DNA of 64,000 nt from Pseudomonas poae (GCA_028869255.1 CP110972.1:6548001-6612000), one strand, 5' to 3'. Positions 9,338 through 16,831 are shown, counted from the first letter of the stretch. The notes: generated from the letters alone by a model not told the origin. A program made the numbers and translations.

Positions 9338-10477
9338 TCAAGCGCCCCCGCCATTGATCTGATAGCGCGTGCTGCGGCCTGCGCCGGGTAAACGGACCAG
9401 GCAATTTTTTTCCAGCAGATCAGCCAGGTGCCGGGTGGCGGTCGCCTTGGACACTTTCGCTACCGCTTGGTATTGCGCGGCGCTGATGCCGTGCTCGAAG
9501 CCCTTTTCACCGCCGTCGAGCAAATGATTGAGCACCTTGATCTGCTCGGCAGACAAGGCAACGTCACGGTGTTGTTGCCAGAACCGAGTCTTGCCCAATA
9601 CCCGCTCGATCCGCGCCATCGCCTGTTGCAGGCTGCGCAGCAGGGTTTTGAGGAACCAGTCCAGCCAGTCGGTGATATCCAGCGTGGCCTTCTGGCTGGA
9701 TTCCAAAGCGCTGTAGTAACCATTGCGGTCCTCAAGGATGCTGGCTGACATGGCATAAAAGCGGATGGCCTTGTGCTCTCCTTGGGCCAATGCCAAATCT
9801 GTAATGGCGCGTGTCAGGCGCCCATTGCCGTCATCGAATGGGTGCAGCGTCACAAACCAGAAGTGCGCTATGCCGGCGCGTACCAGAGGATCGAGTTCGG
9901 GCTGCCCGCGGCTGGTTTCGAACCATTCAAGGAAATCATCCAGCGCCTGCTCCAGGCTCAGCCGGGGCGGCGCCTCGAAATGCACGGTCGGCCGATCGAG
10001 CCGCCCCGACACCACCTGCATCGGTTCGTCGCCCCGCAACGCCCCGACATTGAGCGCACGCGCAGCAAAACCGGCTTCCGGGGCCGGGAACAGCCAATGG
10101 TGCCAGCTCAATAAACGAGCGAGGGTGAGCGGCTGGGCGAATTGCTCGGTGGCGTCCATCATCAGCTCGGCCAGGCCTTCGCTGCGGCGGCTTACCTGGC
10201 CGCCCTCCATCGCCTCCAGACCCAAGCGTCGCGCCAGGGAGGAGCGCACCGAGCCGACATTCAGCTGTTCGCCCTCAATGGCCGAGGAGGTCAGGACATT
10301 TTGCAGCAACGCATCCAGTTCATTTTGCGCGCTGATCGCCTGGCTAACCGAGCCGAGCATACCCAGCAGCTTGCCCTGTGCTTGCCCGCACTCGCGCAGC
10401 AAGGCTGCCAGGCGTCCGGGCTGCCAGTGGAAGTGGGGCCAATCGGTGTGCTGCCAGATCCAGAGCGGGTGATCCAT
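9338..10477 (-). CDS. Fic-domain protein (DUF4172-Fic-winged helix), probable AMP-transferase
   Basis: About 379 aa from ATG 10477. The N-terminal DUF4172-like part begins WIWQHTDWPHFHW. A self-inhibitory helix motif SSAIEGE (S/TxxxEG/N, residues ~60-66) precedes the Fic core HPFDDGNGRLTR, with catalytic His212. The C-terminus is a winged-helix domain (VSKATATRHLADLLEKNCL). Such proteins transfer AMP or another nucleotide moiety to target hydroxyls and the inhibitory helix keeps them quiet; the target is unknown. An ATG at 10525 is in frame but falls inside the operator repeats, so I prefer 10477, although neither start has a good Shine-Dalgarno. The winged helix plus the repeats upstream suggest autoregulation. 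Confidence 0.88.
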   Translation of the reverse strand: MDHPLWIWQHTDWPHFHWQPGRLAALLRECGQAQGKLLGMLGSVSQAISAQNELDALLQNVLTSSAIEGEQLNVGSVRSSLARRLGLEAMEGGQVSRRSEGLAELMMDATEQFAQPLTLARLLSWHHWLFPAPEAGFAARALNVGALRGDEPMQVVSGRLDRPTVHFEAPPRLSLEQALDDFLEWFETSRGQPELDPLVRAGIAHFWFVTLHPFDDGNGRLTRAITDLALAQGEHKAIRFYAMSASILEDRNGYYSALESSQKATLDITDWLDWFLKTLLRSLQQAMARIERVLGKTRFWQQHRDVALSAEQIKVLNHLLDGGEKGFEHGISAAQYQAVAKVSKATATRHLADLLEKNCLVRLPGAGRSTRYQINGGGA

Positions 10478-10495
10478 GGAGGAATACCTGGGTCG

Positions 10496-10558
10496 TGATC
10501 CGAATAAAAAGGTTATTCGGCTCATTTAGTGAGCCGATTGTGCATTCTATTCGGCTCA
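10496..10558. promoter_or_regulatory. Four-half-site operator upstream of the Fic gene
   Basis: Four copies of a TGAGCCGAATA-like half site: 10496-10507 (TGATCCGAATAA, one mismatch), 10513-10524 (reverse), 10530-10540 (forward) and 10547-10558 (reverse). Copies two and three form CGGCTCA-5 bp-TGAGCCG. Site spacing is about 17 bp, so bound dimers could lie on one face of the helix. Likely reader: the winged helix of the Fic protein itself (inference). Confidence 0.6.
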
Positions 10559-10574
10559 TCGTCCACTTGGGCAC

Positions 10575-10955
10575 TTAGCCAGAGGCCGTATTGGGATGGG
10601 CGCATCGCCCCTGCGCGTCTTTCAACTGAGCCTCGAACTCAACCAGCCCCGTTTGCATCTTTTGCAGCGCGGCAATCTGCACCGCCAATTCCTGCTGCTT
10701 GTTGGCGATGGCTTGGTCTGCCCGGTCCCAAGGCAACGAATCGCCAGAGTGCTCTGCGAGGATCTCCTGCAACTCTTTAAGCTTGAACCCCAACTGCTGC
10801 GCGCACTTGATAAACATCAGCAGCTCAACGCTTTGCTCCGAATAAACCCGGTATTGCCCCTGGCGCTGCGGCGGCGGCATCAGGCCGATCGCCTCATAGT
10901 GACGAATCGCCTTGATGGTGGTGCCCGACAACTGCGCGGCTTTGCCGATGTACAT
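10575..10955 (-). CDS. MerR-family transcriptional regulator
   Basis: A 126-aa MerR protein: N-terminal helix-turn-helix and wing (YIGKAAQLSGTTIKAIRHYE, IGLMPPPQRQGQYRVYS), a second DNA-contact helix (LLMFIKCAQQLGFKLKELQEIL) and a dimerising coiled coil (DQAIANKQQELAVQIAALQKM). No metal-type cysteine pair is evident (one Cys near residue 116), so the signal is unlikely to be a CueR-like metal. Its 5' end overlaps the upstream oxidoreductase gene by 62 bases, so the two share a transcript. Confidence 0.92.
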   Translation of the reverse strand: MYIGKAAQLSGTTIKAIRHYEAIGLMPPPQRQGQYRVYSEQSVELLMFIKCAQQLGFKLKELQEILAEHSGDSLPWDRADQAIANKQQELAVQIAALQKMQTGLVEFEAQLKDAQGRCAHPNTASG

Positions 10956-11538
10956 GAAAACTCCCTTTTCCCAATAGTCCGCCGGCCTGCTTCAGCCATT
11001 TTTCCCGCTGCGCCGCAGTCGACCCCAGCACCGGCCCGAACATCAACGTCTTGATCGGCTTGATGCCACAAAACGCCAGCGTGGTCTTGCGCAGCTGATG
11101 CACGCCCGGCATGCGATAGAGCCAGCGGTAATACCACGGCGGCGTGTCCAGGGTCACCAATAAGTGTGCGGTGCGGCCGCGTAGCAGCTTGTCGGGGAAC
11201 GCTTTGCCCGCACGGTATTTAAAGGCAAAACCGGGGAGGAAGATGCGGTCGATAAAGCCCTTCGTCAACGCCGGGATACCGCCCCACCAGATCGGGAAGA
11301 CGAACGCCAGATGGGTGGCCCAAAGAATGTCGGATTGGGCGCTGAGCAGGTCGGGTTCCAACGGCTGAATCCGGGTGTAGCCGTGGTGAAGGATTGGGTC
11401 GAACGCGAGGTCGCCCAGTTGTAGGACGCGCACCTCATGGCCGGCGATTTTTGCGGCGTGGGTGTAGGCATCGGCGAGGGCTGAGCAAAAGCTCGTGGTG
11501 GACGGATGGCCGAGGATGACCAAGATGCGGTGGGGCAT
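10894..11538 (-). CDS. NAD(P)H-dependent oxidoreductase (KefF/MdaB-like flavodoxin fold)
   Basis: A 214-aa flavodoxin-fold quinone-reductase-type protein. The FMN phosphate-binding opening is RILVILGHPSTTSFCSALADA; the family signature FVFPIWWGGIPALTKGFIDRIF lies mid-protein, followed by GKAFPDKLLRGRTAHLLVTLDTP. It probably reduces quinones or similar electrophiles with NAD(P)H. The C-terminal ~33 residues beyond KWLKQAGGL look unlike the family and run 62 bases into the MerR gene; either a natural overlap or a lost stop. A long-spacer promoter lies upstream (11566-11597), fitting control by the adjacent MerR protein. Confidence 0.87.
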   Translation of the reverse strand: MPHRILVILGHPSTTSFCSALADAYTHAAKIAGHEVRVLQLGDLAFDPILHHGYTRIQPLEPDLLSAQSDILWATHLAFVFPIWWGGIPALTKGFIDRIFLPGFAFKYRAGKAFPDKLLRGRTAHLLVTLDTPPWYYRWLYRMPGVHQLRKTTLAFCGIKPIKTLMFGPVLGSTAAQREKWLKQAGGLLGKGSFHVHRQSRAVVGHHHQGDSSL

Positions 11539-11565
11539 GGGGGCGGTCCTGAAAATGGGGCTTTC

Positions 11566-11597
11566 AGGGTAGGGGGTGCCGTATAGGGGAGAGTCAA
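11566..11597 (-). promoter_or_regulatory. Candidate MerR-type promoter (20-bp spacer)
   Basis: On the minus strand TTGACT is followed after 20 bp by TACCCT, 28 bases before the oxidoreductase ATG. A spacer longer than 17 bp is the hallmark of MerR-activated promoters. I see no clear dyad in the spacer, so this is tentative. Confidence 0.4.
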
Positions 11598-11776
11598 GGG
11601 GAGAGGTCGCAACTTGCCAGCAGGACCTTTCTGCAAGGTGTGCAAGGCCCTTCCTGTTGCGCGCTTGACGCCTTGTGACGTCACCGGGCCCTGACTAGCC
11701 TGCTGAAAACTCAAGAGTGAAACAGGCATGAGCGAAACCTCTATCGGCTTGATCAACCACCCCCGGCAGGTTATAG

Positions 11777-12697
11777 CTCCAGGCTGAGCAGGGTTGGGGG
11801 AGCAAGGTGATTGAGCGTCTTGCTCAGGATCTGCGTGCGGCGTTTCCCAAGATGAAGGGGTTTTCGCCGCGCAACCTCAAGTACATGCGTGCTTTTGCTG
11901 AAGCGTGGCCAGATGCGGAGTTTGTGCAAGGGGTGCTTGCACAATTGCCGTGGTATCACCAATTGGCGTTGCTGGACAAACTCCCCGGCCCGGAAACCCG
12001 TCGCTGGTATGCCACCCAAGCGATCGAGCACAGCTGGTCGCGCAACACACTGGTGATGCAGATCGAAAACCGTCTGCTGGAGCGCAGTGGCAAGGCGGTC
12101 AGCAATTTTGAAAACCACCTGCCCAAGCCGCAATCCGACCTGGCACGCGAATCCCTCAAAGACCCTTACCGCTTTGATTTCCTCAGCCTGGGCCTGGATG
12201 CGCAAGAGCGCGATATCGAAAACGCGTTGATCAAGCATGTCACCGACTTTCTATTGGAGTTGGGCGCCGGCTTCGCCTTTGTCGGCCAGCAGGTGCTACT
12301 GGATGTGGGCGGAGATGAGTTCTTCGTCGACCTGTTGTTCTATCACCTGAAGCTGCGTTGTTACGTCGTGATTGAACTCAAGGCGGGCAAGTTCAAACCC
12401 GAGCACCTTGGCAAATTGAGCTTTTACATGGCGGCTGTGGATGCGCAGCTCAAACATCCGCAGGACGGTCCGACCATTGGCCTGTTGTTGTGCAAAAGTA
12501 GAAATGAAATCGTGGCCGAATACGCATTACGCGACAACAACCGGCCTATCGGCGTGGCCGAGTATCAACTGGTCGAGTCGTTGCCGGCGGAGTTGCAAAC
12601 CAGCTTGCCCAGCATTGAACAGATCGAGCGTGAGTTGGCCGGCGATAATGCTCCCATGCAAAAGAGGGCGTCAGCCACCCACGCCGGGAACGAATAA
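11777..12697 (+). pseudogene. 5'-truncated DUF1016/YhcG-type PDDEXK nuclease gene
   Basis: The reading frame is open from 11777 and encodes the family text QAEQGWG, then GTG 11807 onward (296 aa): IERLAQDLRAAFPKMKGFSPRNLKYM, the WSR segment, and a PDDEXK nuclease fold with FFVDLLFYH and the catalytic-type VIELKAGKF. Homologues carry roughly 50 more N-terminal residues (helices ending LYWxIG) that are not encoded upstream; a TAG at 11774 closes the frame. The nuclease domain itself is intact, so a shorter protein could still be made from GTG 11807. The family is linked to restriction systems and mobile DNA; no partner gene is present here. Confidence 0.65.
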
Positions 12698-12878
12698 TGG
12701 CCTGGTGCTTCTAACCCCCAAGCTTCATACACACCAATCACGGCCAAAACGTCAAAAAAACCACAATCAGTCGCCTAATGTTGCCTAAGAGACGTACGGG
12801 CATAAGGTTTTCTTCATTTATCTTGCTGCGCCGTTCCGCCCCAAGCATCATCATTTTCCCTGGACCCGACCGCGACGT
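12698..12878. other. Intergenic gap before the histidine kinase gene
   Basis: A 181-bp, relatively AT-rich gap. I see no repeat, terminator or convincing promoter in it; it may hold the kinase promoter. Confidence 0.4.
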
Positions 12879-14198
12879 ATGCAGATGCCTCATGTTCCTG
12901 CCCCGTTACCCGCCAATGAGCAAGCGCGCCTCCGGTCCCTGGAACACCTGGGTGTTCTGGACAGCACACCTGAGCCGGGTTTCGATGACATTGTGTTGCT
13001 GGCAACCAGCTTGTGCGACGTGCCTATTGCGCTGGTGTCGCTGGTAGACAAAGAACGCCAATGGTTCAAGGCCTGCATCGGCCTGGACGTGCGTGAGACT
13101 CACCGCGACCTGGCATTTTGCGCGCACGCCATCCTGTCTCCCGATGAGGTGCTGGTGGTCGAAGACGCCACGCTGGATGCGCGTTTCGAGCACAGCGCGC
13201 TGGTGCTGGGCCCGCCGTATATCCGCTTTTACGCGGGCGCGCCGATTCGCGATGATCGTGGGTTTGCGCTGGGCACGGTCTGCGTCATCGACACCCGGGC
13301 CCGCACGCTGACGGTCGCGCAACACAATGCGTTGCTGGCGCTGGCCCGGCAAACCGCCTCGTTGCTGCAATTGCGCTTGCTCAGCGAACAGCGCGAACTG
13401 CGCGCTCGACACCTCGAAAACGAACTCGCCCAGGCCCAGGCGCTGGGGCGTCAGGCCGAACAGTTCATGCACCATGCCAAGCGCGTTTCGTCGCTGGGCA
13501 TGGTTGCGGCCAGCATCGCCCACGACTTCAACAACCTGCTGCAAGCCTTGAGTGCCAGTTTGCAGATGGTGCGATTGCGCGCGCGCCGGCCTGAGGACGT
13601 CGAGCGCTTCAGCGATGCAGGCCTGCAAGCGGTGGATCAAGGCCGCTTGCTGGTCAACCACCTGCTGGCCAGCGTTCGTCACGACAGCCCCAATTTGATG
13701 TGCATCGACGTCAACGAGCGCCTTGAAAGCATGCGTGACGTGCTGCTACGCACCGTCTCGGGCGGCGTCGAACTCTCCCTCGACCTGGCGGCGGCCGGCA
13801 CCGGTGTGCTGTGCGAAGAGGCACAGTTGAGCGCGGCGGTCATCAACTTGCTGGCGAACGCCCGCGACGCCTTGGGCGGCAAGGGCCGCGTGCACATCAG
13901 CTCGCGGCTGGTCAGCGTCGAACAGGACGAAGCGCTGGGCACCGGCAATTACCTGCTGCTGAGCATCACCGACAACGGCCCCGGCATGCCCGAGGCGCTG
14001 GCCGCCAAGGTCTTCGAGCCGTTCTTCACCACCAAATGCGCGGGTAAAGGCACTGGCCTTGGGTTGTCCCAGGTGCTGGAGTTCGCGCAACGCGCAGGCG
14101 GCACAGTCAAAGTGCAAACCGCCCCGGGCGCCGGCACCACCATGAACCTCTACCTGCGTGCCCTCGGCCGCATCGACGCCAATTTGCCTAACGGCTGA
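12879..14198 (+). CDS. Orphan GAF-domain sensor histidine kinase
   Basis: A 439-aa soluble kinase. Residues ~20-165 form a GAF domain (FDDIVLLATSLCDVPIALVSL, FCAHAIL, FYAGAPI, GTVCVID) of the type fused to many cytoplasmic kinases. A linker coiled coil leads to the H box SIAHDFNNLLQ with phospho-acceptor His215, followed by an N box (NLLANARDAL), G1 (DNGPGMP), F (FEPFFTT) and G2 (GKGTGLGLS) boxes. There is no transmembrane segment and no receiver domain, and no response regulator gene lies beside it. The HDFNN-type H box resembles hybrid kinases that often pass phosphate to a separate receiver. Confidence 0.92.
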   Translation: MQMPHVPAPLPANEQARLRSLEHLGVLDSTPEPGFDDIVLLATSLCDVPIALVSLVDKERQWFKACIGLDVRETHRDLAFCAHAILSPDEVLVVEDATLDARFEHSALVLGPPYIRFYAGAPIRDDRGFALGTVCVIDTRARTLTVAQHNALLALARQTASLLQLRLLSEQRELRARHLENELAQAQALGRQAEQFMHHAKRVSSLGMVAASIAHDFNNLLQALSASLQMVRLRARRPEDVERFSDAGLQAVDQGRLLVNHLLASVRHDSPNLMCIDVNERLESMRDVLLRTVSGGVELSLDLAAAGTGVLCEEAQLSAAVINLLANARDALGGKGRVHISSRLVSVEQDEALGTGNYLLLSITDNGPGMPEALAAKVFEPFFTTKCAGKGTGLGLSQVLEFAQRAGGTVKVQTAPGAGTTMNLYLRALGRIDANLPNG

Positions 14199-14206
14199 CA
14201 CGCCGA

Positions 14207-14230
14207 AAGCCTGCTTTTCAGGGCAGGCTT
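14207..14230. terminator. Hairpin between convergent genes
   Basis: AAGCCTGC-8 bases-GCAGGCTT lies between the histidine kinase and YcaC-type genes. The T tract is short on either strand, so termination is plausible but not certain. Confidence 0.4.
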
Positions 14231-14249
14231 GGGGGTAAACAGCGGGTGA

Positions 14250-14882
14250 TTAGTCCTTGCGTGCCGTCAGCGCCGAGTAACCGTTCATCAAGTTGCGATA
14301 GTTGGGGATGCGCTGGGACAACAGATTCCCCAGGCCCTCGATATCGTTGCGCCAGTCGCGATGCAGCTCACAGGCCACCGAAAACCAGTTCATCATCTGT
14401 GCACCGGCCTGCGTCATCCGGCTCCAGGCCGCCTGCTGCACCGTGGTATTGAACGTGCCCGACGCATCGGTGACCACAAACACATCAAACCCCTCCGCCA
14501 GCGCCGACAAGGTCGGGAACGCTACGCACACATCCGTCACCACACCGGCAATGATGATCTGCTTACGGCCAGTGGCCTTGATCGCCTTGACGAAGTCTTC
14601 GTTGTCCCAGGCATTGATCTGGCCAGGGCGAGCGATGTACGGCGCGTCCGGGAACATCTCTTTCAGCTCCGGCACCAGCGGGCCGTTGGGGCCTTGCTCG
14701 AAGCTGGTGGTGAGGATGGTCGGCAAGTTGAAGAACTTGGCCAGGTCAGCCAGGGCCAGCACGTTGTTCTTGAACTCGTTGGGCGAGAAGTCTTGCACCA
14801 GGGAAATCAGGCCGGTCTGGTGGTCGACCAGCAGAACGATGGCGTCGTCTTTGTTCAAACGGTTGTAGGTTGGAGTGCTCAT
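14250..14882 (-). CDS. Isochorismatase-family hydrolase (YcaC-like)
   Basis: A 210-aa cysteine hydrolase of the isochorismatase superfamily. The nucleophile-assisting Asp20 sits in LLVDHQTGL and the catalytic Cys119 in AGVVTDVCV; TSFEQGPNGPLVPEL and the C-terminal SVACELHRDWRNDIEGL are typical of the YcaC subgroup. Natural substrates of this subgroup are not settled. It stands alone, convergent with the kinase gene. Confidence 0.88.
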   Translation of the reverse strand: MSTPTYNRLNKDDAIVLLVDHQTGLISLVQDFSPNEFKNNVLALADLAKFFNLPTILTTSFEQGPNGPLVPELKEMFPDAPYIARPGQINAWDNEDFVKAIKATGRKQIIIAGVVTDVCVAFPTLSALAEGFDVFVVTDASGTFNTTVQQAAWSRMTQAGAQMMNWFSVACELHRDWRNDIEGLGNLLSQRIPNYRNLMNGYSALTARKD

Positions 14883-15099
14883 GGTTGAATCCTTTTTTGT
14901 TTAGGTTGGTTGGGCGTTGCGTTCAACATGGGCACAGATTAATGGGTGGGGCGCGGGGGATAAATCGGGTGGGATAGGTAATACCGTCAACCTGAAGGAG
15001 ACAATGGTTGAAGGGCCAGCAGTACCGGTCCCTTTCATTTGCAGGACGTTTCCTAGAGAATCCCAGCCGCTTGCGCCAGCAAAATCCCGCGACTAGGCT
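14883..15099. other. Intergenic stretch upstream of the C4-like element
   Basis: The first ~200 bp of a 448-bp gap. It should carry the YcaC promoter on the minus strand; I see no defined motif. A hairpin TCACTG-6 bases-CAGTGA follows at 15108-15125. Confidence 0.35.
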
Positions 15100-15129
15100 G
15101 CGGATCGTCACTGCATATTCAGTGATCGG

Positions 15130-15323
15130 GTTTAGTCGCCCGGATTCGATTGGCGCATAAGCAACTCATGAGTCAGGCAGTCCTTCGCCTGCATCTTATG
15201 GTGGCTGTGCGCAGGGCACCTCCGGGTGCGCCGGGTTTCCAATCGACCGGTCGACTAACCTGCGTACAGCTGCCGCCTTTCGTTTAGTCGCGGGAAATGG
15301 CAGCTCCAAATTATCGATTGGAG
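15130..15323 (+). ncRNA. C4-antisense-like structured RNA leader
   Basis: A long stem pairs GGTGGCTGTGCGCAGG (15200-15215) with CCTGCGTACAGCTGCC (15259-15274); inside it GGCACC-TCCG-GGTGCGCC makes a second hairpin. Two short segments in the 3' half, GACTAA (15253-15258) and AGCTGCC (15268-15274), are complementary to TTAGTC (15284-15289) and GGCAGCT (15299-15305) just downstream, in the same order as the a'/b' and a/b pairs of phage P1 C4 antisense RNA. Then CTCCAA (15304-15309) can pair with TTGGAG (15318-15323), hiding the Shine-Dalgarno. Assignment to the C4 family is by resemblance, not by a covariance search. Confidence 0.55.
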
Positions 15324-15330
15324 TTTTGCT

Positions 15331-15567
15331 ATGGATAACGTTGTTTCGAGTTCACCGTCATCGGGTGCAACTAACCCTTTTACCGTCAATGAAGAACTGA
15401 GCTTCGAGGATGCCTGGGTGCGAGTGGCTGAGTTGCTGCAGTGTGCGGTGGCTACGTCGCAGGTGCTCGGTGAGCCGCTGGGTGCGCCGCACAGGGCGGT
15501 GATGCATTTGGTGGAGATGGCGAAGATGGTGGCGGATCGGGCTGTGGAGTGTATGCAACCTGGATAA
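15331..15567 (+). CDS. Small DUF6124/DUF3077-like protein
   Basis: A 78-aa acidic protein: a flexible Ser/Pro-rich start, then helical segments (LSFEDAWVRVAELLQCAVA, AVMHLVEMAKMVADRAVEC). It resembles the small DUF3077/DUF6124 proteins found in several copies in fluorescent pseudomonads; no catalytic motif is seen and the function is unknown. GGAG at 15320-15323 is the ribosome binding site and lies within a hairpin of the C4-like leader, so translation is probably controlled. Confidence 0.75.
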   Translation: MDNVVSSSPSSGATNPFTVNEELSFEDAWVRVAELLQCAVATSQVLGEPLGAPHRAVMHLVEMAKMVADRAVECMQPG

Positions 15568-15633
15568 CGCAACTTGAAGGCGGGCAGGCGAAACGCTGCC
15601 CGCTGTCTATCCGGGCATTGAGATTCAATTATT

Positions 15634-15807
15634 TCAGGCATTAAAAAGCCGGCTTGTGGCCGGCTTCTCGGGGACTGCTTCAGCTTGTTTTTGACAAACC
15701 TCACCAGCCTTCAAATCGCTCAGCCAACTTACCGTCTGGCTGAATAATGGGGGCATCAGCGGGAACTCCTCCGCATCGCCGAGCAGGGTGGATGGCTGCA
15801 ACGCCAT
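15634..15807 (-). CDS. Possible small protein after the phage repressor
   Basis: An uncalled short frame on the minus strand: ATG at 15807, stop at 15634, 57 aa starting MALQPSTLLGDAEEF. The same frame is open back to the repressor stop codon, so it could be longer with a rare start. The terminator hairpin at its end is read as EKPATSRLF. I do not recognise the family; coding status is uncertain. Confidence 0.25.
   Translation of the reverse strand: MALQPSTLLGDAEEFPLMPPLFSQTVSWLSDLKAGEVCQKQAEAVPEKPATSRLFNA
15642..15664 (-). terminator. Rho-independent terminator downstream of the repressor
   Basis: On the minus strand AGCCGGC-CACA-GCCGGCT type stem followed by TTTTT. It would end the repressor transcript and any small gene behind it. 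Confidence 0.6.
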
Positions 15808-15846
15808 ACCCTGCCAAATGTGCGGCGCATGATACCCATATTCACT

Positions 15847-16617
15847 TCAAATGCCCACCTCCGGGTCCGTTTTAGAGCCGTCCCAGCCTAAAAGGTGCTC
15901 GTCCAGCGGCACCGGCCTGCGGTTGTTCAGGGTGGACCACCAGAACACCCAGCCGAGGATCTCGAAGTTTTGTTCAAAGCGTTGCTCGTGCGTGAGGTAT
16001 TCGTCCGGGTGTTCGCCGGCGTTGTGGCTGCGCATGCGCAGGCCGCCGCCCGGGCGGTTGTAGAGGTATTTGATGCGCAGCATGCCGTCGTGTTCGACGG
16101 CGTAGATTTCGCCGTCGATGATTTGGGTGCGGCCTTTGTCGATGGCGAGGGTGGCGCCTTGTTGGATGATGTCGATCATGCTGTTGTCGACCATGTAGGC
16201 GCCCAGTGCGCGGTCGGGGTTTACGTTGAGGGCTTCGAGGGTGTGCAGCGAGATGCGGATGCTTTCGGTGGAGGTGAATGAGGCATGGAGAGGAATCTCC
16301 ACGTCGATTTTTTGTGGGCGGCAGGCGGGGCCTGTGAGGTATTTGCCGGTTTCTTCGCGGGCGAGCAGTCCTTTACGGGCGTCCGGGCCTTCCAGCAGGA
16401 AGTTGGCCGGTGGGTGTTTGGGGCCTTCGCCGGTGCGCAGCCAACGGCTGGAGATGCACAGCAGTTCTGCGATCTCGTTGAGTCGGCCCATGGGTACACC
16501 GCGCTTGAACCAGTTGTTCACGTGTTGAGGCGTGACACCACGGTTCTTGGCGAAGTCGGAGGCGGAAAGATGAACTTCCCGTAGTAGCGCTTTTAAACGA
16601 TCACCTGATGTATTCAT
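15847..16617 (-). CDS. LexA-like phage/pyocin repressor (HTH-XRE plus S24 peptidase)
   Basis: A 256-aa CI-type repressor. The N-terminal helix-turn-helix is SASDFAKNRGVTPQHVNNWF; the C-terminal S24 self-cleaving domain has Ser146 in VDNSMIDIIQQGATLAID and Lys183 in LRIKYLY. Such repressors resemble PrtR and cleave themselves after RecA activation under DNA damage, releasing prophage or pyocin genes. Here no phage structural, integrase or cro-like gene lies nearby: ppa follows on one side and a small unknown gene on the other. It is either a remnant or a regulator acting at a distance. Length matches PrtR-like proteins. Confidence 0.85.
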   Translation of the reverse strand: MNTSGDRLKALLREVHLSASDFAKNRGVTPQHVNNWFKRGVPMGRLNEIAELLCISSRWLRTGEGPKHPPANFLLEGPDARKGLLAREETGKYLTGPACRPQKIDVEIPLHASFTSTESIRISLHTLEALNVNPDRALGAYMVDNSMIDIIQQGATLAIDKGRTQIIDGEIYAVEHDGMLRIKYLYNRPGGGLRMRSHNAGEHPDEYLTHEQRFEQNFEILGWVFWWSTLNNRRPVPLDEHLLGWDGSKTDPEVGI

Positions 16618-16625
16618 AAACGCAG

Positions 16626-16645
16626 AGTTTACTGGCCTGAAAACT
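16626..16645. promoter_or_regulatory. Candidate repressor operator dyad
   Basis: AGTTTACTGGCCTGAAAACT is a 20-bp near-palindrome (16 of 20 positions symmetric) centred about 18 bp before the repressor start. Position and symmetry fit autoregulation; binding is inferred. Confidence 0.5.
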
Positions 16646-16721
16646 ACATCAAATAAACCATGCGTTGAGTTGGGCGTGTAGGTTTTTGCTTAGTTGTAGC
16701 TTGATCTGTCGGCTGTTAAAT

Positions 16722-16767
16722 AAAATTAAACGTCCTCTATAAAGAGTTGAACTTGTCGTTTAATTTT
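16722..16767. repeat. 11-bp inverted repeat in an AT-rich patch
   Basis: AAAATTAAACG and CGTTTAATTTT are exact inverted copies 24 bp apart in the otherwise empty gap between repressor and ppa. They may be paired regulator sites or mark an old insertion. Confidence 0.55.
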
Positions 16768-16773
16768 TCCCAC

Positions 16774-16804
16774 AAAAAAAGCCCCGAATGATCGGGGCTT
16801 TTTT
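16774..16804. terminator. Strong bidirectional terminator after ppa
   Basis: GCCCCGA-ATGA-TCGGGGC flanked by A7 on one side and T7 on the other. On the minus strand it follows the ppa stop by about 28 bases. Confidence 0.9.
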
Positions 16805-16831
16805 GATTGCCTGGGCAATGAGGAGCGGGTA

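Noticed and set aside
10525..10525. Upstream start of the Fic gene at 10525
   Set aside because: It lies inside the operator repeats and adds 16 residues before the family N-terminus.
11566..11597. Perfect MerR dyad in the promoter spacer
   Set aside because: The two C-rich halves are direct and not inverted, so only the spacer length supports MerR control.
9338..16804. Complete prophage or genomic island in the accessory stretch
   Set aside because: No integrase, attachment repeat, tRNA or structural phage gene is present; only a repressor, a C4-like RNA and a truncated nuclease.
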